Positions 35,312 through 44,504 are shown, numbered from the stretch's first letter. The stretch: DNA of 64,000 nucleotides from Actinoalloteichus hymeniacidonis (GCF_014203365.1 NZ_JACHIS010000001.1:1550001-1614000); one strand, 5' to 3'. Numbers and translations are program-made. Notes: a model not told the origin generated them from the letters alone.

Positions 35312-35336
35312 CCCCCGACGCTGACACCGTCGGGGG
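35312..35336. terminator. hairpin directly after the small hydrophobic ORF
   Basis: Perfect 9-base arms CCCCCGACG and CGTCGGGGG with a 7-base loop, starting five bases after the small ORF stop. Probable transcript end. Confidence 0.75.
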
Positions 35337-35348
35337 GACGGCCCCTCT

Positions 35349-35384
35349 CCCGCCTTCGCAAGGCATGGCCTTGAGGCTGGCGGG
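35349..35384. other. second, nested hairpin downstream of the small ORF
   Basis: Outer arms CCCGCC and GGCGGG enclose an inner AAGGC-ATG-GCCTT stem. Together with the preceding hairpin it makes a highly structured RNA segment. It could be part of a small regulatory RNA or a double terminator. The following 35385-35833 stretch shows no supported gene. Confidence 0.5.
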
Positions 35385-35833
35385 CGGTCACTGGGATTCA
35401 CAGTTGTAATACTGTATCTCTTGGTCCGGGCGGCGCATCGAGCATTCTCCATTGGTGCGCCGCCTCACCAGGCTCTGAACGGGTGGGATTGCTGGCTCTT
35501 GACTGCGCTGGGTGACCTGCATGAATGCCGCAATGGTGGATTGCTAACCTTGATTTCAAGATTTACGATCCGGCTCCCCGTTCGGGACATTCTCCTCTGG
35601 CTGGCGAGTGCTCGGGTATCCGAGCCTTGGCTGAGCCACCTGAACCGAACTGAGGTGGTAGCCACTCTGCGGGGCCGTGGGTCGGCTCGTTGATCGTCCG
35701 AACGGCCGAGTGCACGCCGAACTCCAGGTCAGGTTCTGTTCTGGGCCACGAGATGCCGCCTGCCTGTTTCACCGTCCGCTGCGTTGCCGGCGTCGGGGAG
35801 GGCCGATCACGTGTGGTCGATCCCGCTCATCCC

Positions 35834-35925
35834 CGACGCCCCTGGACTTGGGACGGACTTCCGTTACTCTGATCGATCCGGTGGTGCGTCGGTTGCAGAG
35901 CGATTGTTGTATCCACCGGATCCAC
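35834..35925 (+). pseudogene. remnant of a cytochrome P450 gene and its promoter
   Basis: 35834-35872 (CGACGCCCCTGG...CTTCCGTTACTCTGA) matches the promoter DNA at about 37009-37043 upstream of the first P450 gene. It is joined directly to 35873-35925, which encodes D-P-V-V-R-R-L-Q-x-x-x-C-I-H-R-I, the N-terminal segment of that P450 (37174-37226). About 130 bases between promoter and segment are missing, and the rest of the gene is absent. This is a deleted third copy left by tandem duplication. It reads into unrelated sequence and cannot make a P450. Confidence 0.8.
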
Positions 35926-35940
35926 ACCACCCCCTCAGTC

Positions 35941-36897
35941 TCAGCCGCTCGGTTTCTCGGTCGGCGGCGGCAACGACACCTCAGCGGGTTTTGACCCGAC
36001 CGCCAGCACGACCACCGCGCCGAGCAGCAGCAACCCACCCGCAATCGCGGTGGGGCTCAGCCGCTCGTGCAGCAGCGCTACCCCGATCACCGCCGCAGCC
36101 AACGGCTCCACCAGCGCGATGACCGCAGCCGTGTTCGCCTTCACCGAGGTCAACCCGAGGAAGAACAACGCGTAAGCCAGGGCGCTCGGGCCCACACCCA
36201 AGTAGACGAGCAGGACCACCGTCAGCCCGAGATCTTCCGGGCCGGGCAGAATGCCTGCCGCCAGCGCCAACGGCAGCAGACACAACGAGCCCACCACGAA
36301 GCCGATGACCGCGTTACCGATCGGATTGGCGTCCTGGGCACTGCTCATCGCCCGATTGAGCAGGGTCGTTCCCGCGTAGCCAAACGCCGAGAGCAGCGCC
36401 ATCCCGATGCCCAACACCGAGTCGGCCCCGCTGGTTGCCTCACCACCGAACACCAACAGCACCAGCCCGGTCAGCGAGGTGGCCATGATCACCGCCCCGG
36501 CGCGGCCCAGCCTCTCGCCCATCCAGATCCTTGATCCGATGGCGATCAGTACCGGCCCCGACCCCAAGGTCACCACCGTGGCCACCGCCACGCCCGCCGC
36601 ACCGACTGCGGCGAAGTACGCCGTCTGGTAGACCGCCAGACCGACACCGGTCACCACCAACCGGACCGGCGCGGCGGTGAACTGCTTCCACAGGCCCGCA
36701 CCGCGACGCAGAAACGGCCAAGCCAAACCCAACAGGACGGCTCCGCCCAGGAAACGCCAGAACGACACCGATACCGCGCCCAGCCCACTGATCGGATAGA
36801 GCATGGCCGCAGCCGCCCCGCCGGTGCCCCAGGCGGTGGCCGTGATCGCGATGTAGACCAGCCCGCGACGGTGGGAGACCACCGGAGATGAGGCCAT
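35941..36897 (-). CDS. EamA/DMT family transporter
   Basis: 318 residues if it starts at ATG 36897; ATG 36960, with GAGG upstream, is an alternative that adds 21 residues. Ten hydrophobic segments in two repeated EamA halves are evident: GLVYIAITATAWGTGGAAAAM and later GIGMALLSAFGYAGTTLLNRAM, each followed by membrane helices and ending with LLHERLSPTAIAGGLLLLGAVVV. Likely exports a small metabolite. It diverges from the P450 pair across an AT-rich dyad region, so it may export the P450 product or its substrate. Confidence 0.9.
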   Translation of the reverse strand: MASSPVVSHRRGLVYIAITATAWGTGGAAAAMLYPISGLGAVSVSFWRFLGGAVLLGLAWPFLRRGAGLWKQFTAAPVRLVVTGVGLAVYQTAYFAAVGAAGVAVATVVTLGSGPVLIAIGSRIWMGERLGRAGAVIMATSLTGLVLLVFGGEATSGADSVLGIGMALLSAFGYAGTTLLNRAMSSAQDANPIGNAVIGFVVGSLCLLPLALAAGILPGPEDLGLTVVLLVYLGVGPSALAYALFFLGLTSVKANTAAVIALVEPLAAAVIGVALLHERLSPTAIAGGLLLLGAVVVLAVGSKPAEVSLPPPTEKPSG

Positions 36898-37056
36898 GGA
36901 TTGATAACTCTTGCCACTCACTCGGTCACCCGTCGTCACACCTATGAAAGCAGGCACCATCAACCTCGTTTCGTTCGTCGGCGCAGCCCGTGGTGTGAGC
37001 AGTACTCGACGCCCCTGGTCTAAGAACCAACTTCCGCTACTCTGACTACGTAGAGT

Positions 37057-37080
37057 GTCAACATATGTTCAATATGTGAC
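37057..37080. promoter_or_regulatory. AT-rich dyad between transporter and P450 genes
   Basis: A perfect 10-bp palindrome AACATATGTT (37060-37069) sits inside a larger imperfect dyad GTCAaCATAT...ATATGtGAC. It lies about 45 bases before the first P450 start and about 160 upstream of the transporter, a typical place for a MarR- or TetR-like regulator to control both. No such regulator gene is adjacent. Confidence 0.5.
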
Positions 37081-37125
37081 TACCGGTGGCGGCCGAGGGA
37101 TCGCCCCGACTCGAAGGAGCGTTTC

Positions 37126-38325
37126 GTGACGGGTTCTGTGCAGCTCTCACTTGAGCAGTCGCGTCCACTGCATATCGATCCGGTGGTGCGTCGATTGCAG
37201 GGCGAGCGTTGTATCCACCGGATCCGCACCGCGCTCGGCGCCGAGGGGTGGCTGGTCACCGGGTACCGCGAGGTGCGCCAATTACTGGAGGATCCTCGGC
37301 TCGGTCGATCGCATCCCGATCCGGAGAACGCGGCTCGGTCCGGCGAATCGGCGATGTTGGGCAACCTGCTGGGCAACTACGAGACCGAACGGGCCGACAG
37401 CAAGCGGATGCGTGGCCTGTTGCTGCCGCAGATGTCGCCTCGGCGGATGCGGGAGCTACGGCCGAGGATCGAGGAGATCACCACCGAATTGATCGACGGG
37501 ATCCTCGATGGTGACCTATCGGCCAGCGATACCGAACCCGTCCGCAAGGCCGATCTGCAACAGGCCTTGGCCTTTCCCCTGCCCGTCTCGGTGATCTGTG
37601 AGTTGCTCGGCGTCCCGCTCTCCGACCGCCAGCGGTATCTCGAATGGACCTATGCCGCCGCGTTGCAATCGGATCGGGTCCGGTCCGAACAGGGGCTGGC
37701 CGACCTCCACACCTACGGCCGGGAACTGGCGGCCGCCAAACGTCGTGCACCTGCCGACGACGTCATCTCCCGGCTTTGTGCCATCGAGGGTGTCGACGAC
37801 GCCGAGGTCGCCACGCTGTCGATGACCCTGCTGTTCGCGGGCGAGGCCGCCATCATGGCCCTGGGCATCGGCACGGTGATCCTGCTGCAGAACCCGGATC
37901 AGGCCGAGGCGCTGCGGCAGGATCCGCAGTTGATCCCCGGTGCGGTCGAGGAGATTTTGCGCTCTCTGGACAAGGGCGGCGACGGCATCATCCGCTATGC
38001 CCGCGCCGATGTGGAGGTCGACGGTCTGACGATCCGGGCAGGTGATCTGGTCCTGCTCGACACCGGGGCGGCCAATCACGATTCGACGATCTTCGCCGAA
38101 CCCGATGCGTTCGACATCCAGCGCGCCGCCAACAGCCATCTTGCGTTCGGGCACGGCACCTACTACTGCGTCGGCACGGCGTTGGCCCGGATCGAACTCC
38201 AGGTTGCCTTCGAACAGATCATCACGCGCTTCCCGAAGCTGAGATTGGCCGTGCCTGCCGAGGAACTACGGCTGGATCGGGAGATCGTGGCGGGCGGCCT
38301 CGTGGAGCTTCCCGTGACCTGGTGA
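37126..38325 (+). CDS. cytochrome P450, first of a tandem pair
   Basis: 399 residues from GTG 37126, with AAGGAGCG upstream. It is a soluble actinobacterial P450. The heme-thiolate loop is FGHGTYYCVG (about 341-350), with Cys348 as ligand and Tyr where many have His. EEILR gives the K-helix ExxR motif. The I-helix reads AGEAA near 238-242; the usual acid-alcohol pair (D/E-T) used in proton delivery is replaced by Ala-Ala. This suggests non-standard oxygen chemistry, a peroxide-type or substrate-assisted reaction, or a lost function. It is paralogous to the next gene, with the same GAAGGAGCGT start region. Confidence 0.92.
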   Translation: MTGSVQLSLEQSRPLHIDPVVRRLQGERCIHRIRTALGAEGWLVTGYREVRQLLEDPRLGRSHPDPENAARSGESAMLGNLLGNYETERADSKRMRGLLLPQMSPRRMRELRPRIEEITTELIDGILDGDLSASDTEPVRKADLQQALAFPLPVSVICELLGVPLSDRQRYLEWTYAAALQSDRVRSEQGLADLHTYGRELAAAKRRAPADDVISRLCAIEGVDDAEVATLSMTLLFAGEAAIMALGIGTVILLQNPDQAEALRQDPQLIPGAVEEILRSLDKGGDGIIRYARADVEVDGLTIRAGDLVLLDTGAANHDSTIFAEPDAFDIQRAANSHLAFGHGTYYCVGTALARIELQVAFEQIITRFPKLRLAVPAEELRLDREIVAGGLVELPVTW

Positions 38326-38502
38326 GCGCGCAGGCGCTCTGATCCTCGAACCGTGCGACGGCGAATCGTCGCACGTCTACGCCACCGTGAGTCGATCGGT
38401 TGGCACACCCACCCCTGAGCTCTCGCCGTTTTTCGGCTGCTCGACGTTCGAAGTTCCCCCATGCCCACGTCCGGTATGTCCGCACCATCGAAGGAGCGTG
38501 TC

Positions 38503-39678
38503 GTGACGACCCCAGTCCAACTGACCCTCGATCAGAGCTATCCGTTCCGCCTCGACGACGCGGTACGTCGACTGCAGCGCGAAGCGTGCATCCACCGCGT
38601 TCGAACGGCTCCAGGTGATGAGGCATGGCTGGTCACCGGGCACCGTCAGGTGCGGCGACTACTCGATGATCCTCGGCTGGGCCGCTCGCATCCGGCCCCC
38701 GACGAAGCCGAGCAGCTGGGCGAACCACCGGTCCTGGCCAGCCTGCTCGGCGGCGGTGAGAGCGAACAGGCGGATAGCATCCGATTCCGAAAACTGCTGC
38801 AACCCTTGCTGTCTCCGCGCCGGGTGCACGAGATGCGTTCGCGCATCGAGGCGATCACCGCCGAGACGCTCGATCGCATCGTCGCAGCCGGTTCCCGACA
38901 CGTGGACCTGCAACGGGAGCTGGCGGCACCGTTGCCGGCCACCGTGCTCGCCGATCTGCTCGGGGTTCCGGAGAACGATCGAGCTCAGCTGCTCGAATGG
39001 AATGACGATCTCGCCTGCTGGCAAAACCGGGCCCAATCGGAACAGGGCCTGGGGAATCTGATCGTCTACGGCAGGCAACTGGCTGCCGAGAAGCGTCGGT
39101 GCCCGACGGACGACGTCATCTCGCAGCTCGTCTCCGCCGAGGGTGTGGACGACGACGAGGCCTCGCGGCTCGCGCTGGCGCTGCTGGTCGCGGGCGCCGC
39201 GACCACCATGGCGTTGGGCTTGGGCATAGTCCTGCTGCTGGAGAACCCGGAACAGCTGGCGAGGCTACGACACGATCCGCAGCTGATTCCGGGCGCGGTC
39301 GAGGAGATCCTGCGCGCCCTGGACAAGGGCGGGGACGGCATCGTCCGATACGCCCGCACCGACCTGGAGGTCGACGGTCTGACGATCCGGGCAGGCGAGC
39401 TGTTGTTGCTGGATGCGGGTTCGGCCAATCACGACCCGAATGTCTTCCGCGAGCCTCAGCGCTTCGATGTCGGCAGGCGGGAGAACTGCCATCTGACCTT
39501 TGGACATGGCAGCTACTACTGCCTGGGCTCTGCGCTGGCTCGGGTCGAACTCCAGATCGCCTTCGAGCAGTTGCTCGCTCGTTTCCCCGACCTGCGGCTG
39601 GCCGTCGAGCTGGAGGAACTCCGGTTGAACCGGGAGGTTCTGGCGGGCGGTTTGATGGAGCTGCCCGTGACCTGGTGA
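38503..39678 (+). CDS. cytochrome P450, second of a tandem pair
   Basis: 391 residues from GTG 38503, preceded by GAAGGAGCGTGTC, nearly the same leader as its upstream paralogue. The heme loop is FGHGSYYCLG. The I-helix reads AGAATT near 230-235, so the Thr is kept but the acidic residue is Ala. EEILR is present. The protein resembles its neighbour over its full length (for example DDPRLGRSHP against EDPRLGRSHP), so the two arose by tandem duplication and may act on related substrates. It converges on the conservon, whose last gene ends 88 bases away. No ferredoxin or reductase gene is adjacent. Confidence 0.92.
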   Translation: MTTPVQLTLDQSYPFRLDDAVRRLQREACIHRVRTAPGDEAWLVTGHRQVRRLLDDPRLGRSHPAPDEAEQLGEPPVLASLLGGGESEQADSIRFRKLLQPLLSPRRVHEMRSRIEAITAETLDRIVAAGSRHVDLQRELAAPLPATVLADLLGVPENDRAQLLEWNDDLACWQNRAQSEQGLGNLIVYGRQLAAEKRRCPTDDVISQLVSAEGVDDDEASRLALALLVAGAATTMALGLGIVLLLENPEQLARLRHDPQLIPGAVEEILRALDKGGDGIVRYARTDLEVDGLTIRAGELLLLDAGSANHDPNVFREPQRFDVGRRENCHLTFGHGSYYCLGSALARVELQIAFEQLLARFPDLRLAVELEELRLNREVLAGGLMELPVTW

Positions 39679-39765
39679 TCCGATGATCGCGTCGTCCGCA
39701 GCGTGTTCGCCCCTCGGCCTCGGCGCGACGGATCTGCCGAGGCCGAGGAGCTCACCCTGTCCGGG

Positions 39766-40368
39766 TCAGCGGGCCGCGATGGTCCGCTTGGCGGTCTCGA
39801 CGACGTGCTCCATCAGCGTGGTGAGCACCTTCTTGCCGGATTCACGGCTGCGCGCATCGCACATCTCGATGGGGATACCCGCATCGAGGTCCAGCGCGTC
39901 GCGTACCTCGTCGTGGGTGTAGCCGTCGGCGCCGTCGAAGCAATTGACGCCGACGACGAACGGGATCCGGTTGCGTTCGAAGAAGTCCACCGCCGGGAAG
40001 CAGCTGTCCAGCCGTCGGGTGTCGGCGAGCACCACGGCGCCCAGTGCGCCCATGGCCAGTTCCTTCCACATGAACCAGAACCGGTTCTGGCCGGGTGTTC
40101 CGAACAGGTACAGGATCAGGGACGGGTTGATCGTGATGCGTCCGAAATCCAGGGCCACCGTCGTGGTGGTCTTGTTCTCCACACCGACGAGGTCGTCGGT
40201 GCCGACGCTCATCTCGGTGAGGTTCTCCTCGGTGCGCAACGGGGAGATCTCGCTGACCGAGCCGACCAACGTCGTCTTGCCGACCCCGAAGCCACCGGCG
40301 ACCAGTAACTTCGCCGATGTCACGCCGAGGGTCGACCCTGGAGGTCTGTCAGAGATCACGGAGGCCAT
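39766..40368 (-). CDS. cvnD: CvnD, conservon Ras-like GTPase
   Basis: 200 residues. Small GTPase of the MglA/Ras type found as the fourth conservon gene. G1 P-loop GGFGVGKTTLVG is at residues about 25-36, T-T-T-V-A-L-D-F-G precedes the G3-like loop LFGTPGQ, and G4 appears as VGVNCFDG. The protein cycles between GTP and GDP forms and, with CvnA-C, makes a membrane signalling complex in actinomycetes. Its start lies within the 3' end of cvnC (20-base overlap). Confidence 0.92.
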   Translation of the reverse strand: MASVISDRPPGSTLGVTSAKLLVAGGFGVGKTTLVGSVSEISPLRTEENLTEMSVGTDDLVGVENKTTTTVALDFGRITINPSLILYLFGTPGQNRFWFMWKELAMGALGAVVLADTRRLDSCFPAVDFFERNRIPFVVGVNCFDGADGYTHDEVRDALDLDAGIPIEMCDARSRESGKKVLTTLMEHVVETAKRTIAAR

Positions 40369-40726
40369 TCAGTACCGCCTGCAGTAGGTCCATATCCGGG
40401 GTCTCCACCGGAGGTGGCGGAGCCTGGAAGATCAGGTATTCCTGTTCGATCAGATCGCCGATCAGCACCTTCGACACCGCCAACAAGAGATTCAACCTGG
40501 CGGAGATCTCGGCGACCGACAGCGGTCGCTGCTGACACATGCGCACGATCTCCGCCGACTCCCGGTCCAGGGTGACGGCATCGGCATCCGATCGGACGGC
40601 GACCACCAAAGTGATCATATTAAGTTCGTAGCGGGTGCTCGGAGCGCGGCCACGGGTCATCGCGAAGGGCCGGACCAACGGTCCGGCGTCCTCATCGAAC
40701 CAGGACTCACTCCCGTCCATGATCAC
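40349..40726 (-). CDS. cvnC: CvnC, conservon DUF742 protein
   Basis: 125 residues from GTG 40726, overlapping the cvnB stop in GTGA (ATG 40720 is also possible). DUF742 winged-helix-like protein: LVRPFAMTRGRAPSTRYELNMITLVV at the N-terminus, then RMCQQRPLSVAEISARLNLLLAVSKVLIGDLIEQEYL, typical of the family. It is an adaptor that links sensor and GTPase in the conservon complex. Well placed third in the cvnABCD order. Confidence 0.93.
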   Translation of the reverse strand: MIMDGSESWFDEDAGPLVRPFAMTRGRAPSTRYELNMITLVVAVRSDADAVTLDRESAEIVRMCQQRPLSVAEISARLNLLLAVSKVLIGDLIEQEYLIFQAPPPPVETPDMDLLQAVLNGLRDL

Positions 40727-41175
40727 GGGATCGGGTCAGGCCGTAGGTCTTCCAGGACATCTTGGCGTGGACCTGCCGCGAGGTTCGCGCCGACCTGCTG
40801 CACCATCACGTTCATCTCGTAGGCCACCATGCCCATGTCGGCCGTGTCAGCGGCCAACAGGGCGAGGCAGGCGCCGTCGCCCGCCGCGGTCACGACGAGG
40901 AACGCTCGATCGAGTTCGACGACGGTCTGGCGGACCTGGCCCTTGTCGAAGTGGCTGCCCACCCCACGAGCCAGGCTCTGGAACGCCGACGCCATCGCCG
41001 ACAGGTGCTCGCCGTCCTCGCGCGACAGGTTCTGCGAGCGGCCGATGAGCAGGCCGTCCGCCGACAACACCACCGCCTGCTCAGCCCCGACCAACCGCTT
41101 GACCAGGTCGTCGAGCAGCCAGTCCAGATCGTTCGTCTCGGGTTTGACCATCGTGTTCTCGTCCGCTTTCTTCAT
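40723..41175 (-). CDS. cvnB: CvnB, roadblock/LC7 protein of a conservon
   Basis: 150 residues with a roadblock/LC7 domain: LDWLLDDLVKRLVGAEQAVVLSADGLLIGRSQNL, then FLVVTAAGDGACLALLA. Such domains dimerise and act as GTPase-activating or adaptor modules for MglA-like GTPases, here probably for CvnD. It starts eight bases after the cvnA stop. Confidence 0.93.
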   Translation of the reverse strand: MKKADENTMVKPETNDLDWLLDDLVKRLVGAEQAVVLSADGLLIGRSQNLSREDGEHLSAMASAFQSLARGVGSHFDKGQVRQTVVELDRAFLVVTAAGDGACLALLAADTADMGMVAYEMNVMVQQVGANLAAGPRQDVLEDLRPDPIP

Positions 41176-41183
41176 CGTCTTCG

Positions 41184-43904
41184 TTATAGGTCTGGATTGG
41201 TTTGAGTGTCACGGCCCTCTTTACTGCCTCGGACGAACGCCGACATCGCGGCGCGCGCCTCCTCCGGCGACCGAGCGGGGCGGATATCGGTCGGAGCGGG
41301 ACCAGGCGTCCGGATCTCACCGGTCAGCTGCGGCGCGAGGTTGCGCTGCTTGCGTCGTCTCGGCAAGGGCGCCCGGGTGTCCTTCGGCGCGGTGCCCGCA
41401 GCGGCGGGACCGGCGGGCGCGGGTCCGGAGGCCGAGGCGCCCCCGGGCGTGCTCTCCGCCGTCGGGGGACGCGGGGTGGCGGGCCGGGTCGCCGTCTCCT
41501 TCGACGGGGACGGCGTCGATGCCGAAGGGGTACGGATCGGCAGTCCGGCGCTGGATTGCCTACGCGGCAACGAGGTGGAGCTCTGCGTGGTCGGCTTCTC
41601 GGACGACATGTCCTCCTCAGGCCAGTGCACGGCCGCTGTCGGGACCTCGCGTTGCGTGGCCGTGGACGCTACTGAAACAGGGTTCTCCATCGGGTCGGGT
41701 TCGGTGGTCTTGCCGGTCTCGCTGCCGGAATCCGCCGCCACGGCGGGAATGACCCGGGTGTCGGGATCGGCCGTGGGCGCATCGCGGTCGACGGTGCTGC
41801 CGTTGGTCGAGCCCGACGATGCACCGGCATCGGAGGTCGTGACAGCCGGTTGCGATGCGGACTGCTTGTTCTTCGGCGCGTCGTCGGCCGGTTCGTAGCG
41901 GGACCGTCGTTCGGCCCGCTGTTCGGGAAGCAGCGTCTGGGCGGCCTGGCGACGAGGCAGCTCGGTGCGCTGGTCGTCCTCGGACTTGGTTGCCATCAGC
42001 GAGGCCGGGATCAGCACGATCGCGTGGATACCGCCGTAGGCGGATTCGGCCAGTGTCACCGTGACGCCGTGCCGGTGAGCCAGCTGGGCCACCACGAAGA
42101 GGCCGAGGCGCATCCGCTCCGAGAGCGTCATGACCTCGAAGTTCGGCGGGTCGTGCAGCGTGTGGTTGATCCGCTCCCGCTCCTTCTCTGGAATGCCGAG
42201 TCCCTGATCTTCAACCTCTACCACAACGCCCTTGCCGACGAGGTTGCCGCGAACCTCGACCCGGGAGTCCGGCGGAGAGAAGGAGGTCGCGTTGTCCACC
42301 AGCTCGGCGAGAAGGTGGATGAGGTCGGCGACCACACCGCCCTCCATCGACACATCGGGTAACCGCAGTGCCTGCACCCGCGCGTAGCCCTCGGTCTCGG
42401 AGACGGCACTGCGGACGATCTCGTCGAGCGGAACCGGGTTGCGCCACCGCCGACCGGGACGCTCGCCACCGAGGATGACCAGGTTCTCCGCATTACGGCG
42501 GGCACGGGTCGCCAGGTGGTCCAGTTTGAACAGCAACTCCAGGTGCTTGGGGTCCTCCTGCTTGCTCTCGGCCTCGTCGAGCACCTCGAGCTGCCGTCGC
42601 ACCACGACCTGGCTTCGGTGGGCGATGTTGAGGAACACCGCGTTCATGCCCGCCCGGGTCTTGGCCTCCTGCGCGGCGGCCGAGACCGCGGCCTGCTGGG
42701 CCTTGTCGAAGGCCGCCGCGACCTCGCCGAGTTCGTCGTCACCGGCGCTGAGTCGGGGGATGTCGGTCTCGGGCGTGATCTCCTCGCCCTTGCTCAGCCG
42801 CTCGATCAACGCGGGCAGCTTGACCTCGGCGGAGTCCAGGGTCTCGTTGCGGAGGTTCTTGAGCCTGCGGATCAATCGGTTGGACAGTCGGGCGGCGATC
42901 ACCATCGCGGCGACGGCGATGATCAGGACCAGCGCGCCCGCCAGCAGCGAGTTGGTGAAGGTGCCCTGGCCGCTGGTGGCCGCCAGCTGTTGGGCGTAGC
43001 GGTGGTGCTGACTCCACAGACCGAGCAGGTCCTCGGTGACCTCGCTCGCCGACTCCTGCCAGGCCTGCACGTTCAGCGGGAGTTCGCCGCCTGCCGAGGT
43101 CGACAGTCCTCGGTCGATGATGGCGTTCTCCATCGACGTCAGCCGCTGCCAGGCCTCACCCTGGGTCATCTCGGCGTAGCTTGCGCGGCCCTCGGAGGTG
43201 AGGCGGGGCAGCAGTTGCTCCAGACCGACGTGATAGGTGTCCACCTGGCGTCGGTATTCGTGCATATCCTCGACCGAGATGACTCCGGATGCGATGGAGC
43301 CCGCACCCAGCGCATTGGCGCGCGCCATACCTTCGACGAGGTGGAAGAGCTCGGTGGCGGTCGCCTCGGCGCCCGCTGCGGCCGGATCCGGCGCGGTCTG
43401 GGCGACACCCTGCAGTGTCAGGCCGATGACGTCGACGAGCTGGTTGTAGAAGTTGTAGGCGTCCCTGATCGGGAGCTGTCCGGTGTCGACGCCTTGGCGG
43501 ATCGTCGGGAGCTGATCGAGGGAGTCGGCGTAGACATCGCTGGCCGAGCGCATCGCGTCCGGGTTCAGCTCGCGGAGCGCGGCATCGACCTCACCAGTCT
43601 CGACGAGGACCGAGTCCACCTGGGTGCGTTGCTGTTCGAGATCCCCCGAATCCTGGGTGTCCCCGGCCAACCGCAGCAGGCTGAGCCTGCGCTCCTCCTC
43701 CAGTTCCGTGATGAATCGGACCTGTGGGTCGATGGCCGCCTCGACGACGTTCGACCATTCCCGCGCGGTGTTGCCCTGGTTGAGCAGGTAACCGGCTGCG
43801 CCGATTCCGAGGACGAGCAGCGCGATGCTCGGAATGAGCGCGATCGCCAGTACTCGCGACCGGATCGTCTGTCGCCTGCCAAGCCAGGTCGGAATTCGCT
43901 TCAT
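41184..43904 (-). CDS. cvnA: CvnA, conservon sensor histidine kinase-like protein
   Basis: 906 residues from ATG 43904. A first membrane helix (about 20-40) is followed by an extracytoplasmic NIT-type nitrate/nitrite-sensing domain, a second helix (LLAGALVLIIAVAAMVIAA, about 325-345), a HAMP linker, a helical segment with NIAHRSQVVVRRQLEVLDEAE near 427, and a HATPase domain (ELVDNATSFSPP and a GLGIP G-box). The 250-residue C-terminal tail is Pro/Ser/Thr/Arg-rich and unstructured. It senses an external signal and passes it to CvnB-D. The gene is first in the operon; its long upstream region has boxes at 44097-44128. Confidence 0.93.
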   Translation of the reverse strand: MKRIPTWLGRRQTIRSRVLAIALIPSIALLVLGIGAAGYLLNQGNTAREWSNVVEAAIDPQVRFITELEEERRLSLLRLAGDTQDSGDLEQQRTQVDSVLVETGEVDAALRELNPDAMRSASDVYADSLDQLPTIRQGVDTGQLPIRDAYNFYNQLVDVIGLTLQGVAQTAPDPAAAGAEATATELFHLVEGMARANALGAGSIASGVISVEDMHEYRRQVDTYHVGLEQLLPRLTSEGRASYAEMTQGEAWQRLTSMENAIIDRGLSTSAGGELPLNVQAWQESASEVTEDLLGLWSQHHRYAQQLAATSGQGTFTNSLLAGALVLIIAVAAMVIAARLSNRLIRRLKNLRNETLDSAEVKLPALIERLSKGEEITPETDIPRLSAGDDELGEVAAAFDKAQQAAVSAAAQEAKTRAGMNAVFLNIAHRSQVVVRRQLEVLDEAESKQEDPKHLELLFKLDHLATRARRNAENLVILGGERPGRRWRNPVPLDEIVRSAVSETEGYARVQALRLPDVSMEGGVVADLIHLLAELVDNATSFSPPDSRVEVRGNLVGKGVVVEVEDQGLGIPEKERERINHTLHDPPNFEVMTLSERMRLGLFVVAQLAHRHGVTVTLAESAYGGIHAIVLIPASLMATKSEDDQRTELPRRQAAQTLLPEQRAERRSRYEPADDAPKNKQSASQPAVTTSDAGASSGSTNGSTVDRDAPTADPDTRVIPAVAADSGSETGKTTEPDPMENPVSVASTATQREVPTAAVHWPEEDMSSEKPTTQSSTSLPRRQSSAGLPIRTPSASTPSPSKETATRPATPRPPTAESTPGGASASGPAPAGPAAAGTAPKDTRAPLPRRRKQRNLAPQLTGEIRTPGPAPTDIRPARSPEEARAAMSAFVRGSKEGRDTQTNPDL

Positions 43905-44504
43905 TGATCAACTCCGGCTGTGCGCATCGACGGTCGGTTACGGGGCGAGGTGAGTGAGCACTTGCGTGATCGGCTCACCCGGCCGCACCATTCTGCATTA
44001 CTCCGCAAGGGTGAACCACTGTAACCATGCGAAGTAGTTCGTTTTGTCCCGATGAACGCCTGAGGTCGTGAGGACCAAACACATTCCCGGCTAGAAGTCC
44101 ATAGTGGAGCTTATCGTCCACAGTGGACCGCGCGGTAGTTTTCCGCATGCGAGTGGACATGATGCCACGGGGGTCGGTCGTGATCCGGCCGGGATCGACC
44201 GTCGATGAGAGTGTTCGTATTACTCGCACTGCGATGCAGGTCAGCTCTGGTGCCATCGGTGCGTGACGGGTCCGGGCAAGAGTGCGACCGATGCGGTGGG
44301 CCGGTCGAGCGGCATGTGTCAATACGTTCGGGTAAAGCAGCGGGATATTCTCCGAGTTGCTGTGGACGACCTAAAGCGCACTGCGAAGATCACGGTATGC
44401 GCCTGCGTGGTCGACCGTCCGCAACGAACCTCTTGGCTCTCACCATCGAATGAGGGTGCCCTCACTCGTAGGTGGAACTCGGCGGGGCCGCCGAACACCA
44501 TTCC
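43905..44504. other. long upstream region of the conservon, no supported gene
   Basis: About 600 bases. Small open frames exist on both strands, but none has a convincing start or domain. It carries the GTCCA-A-GTGGA boxes and probably the cvnA promoter. Confidence 0.4.
44097..44128. promoter_or_regulatory. tandem GTCCAyAGTGGA palindromic boxes upstream of cvnA
   Basis: GTCCATAGTGGA at 44097-44108 and GTCCACAGTGGAC at 44116-44128 (the second perfect around its central A) are 19 bases apart. A further GAGTGGACAT occurs at 44151. They lie about 200 bases upstream of cvnA and form a likely regulator site. Confidence 0.5.

Noticed and set aside
43975-44322. 115-codon frame upstream of cvnA
   Set aside because: No start signal or motif, and it covers the likely promoter boxes.
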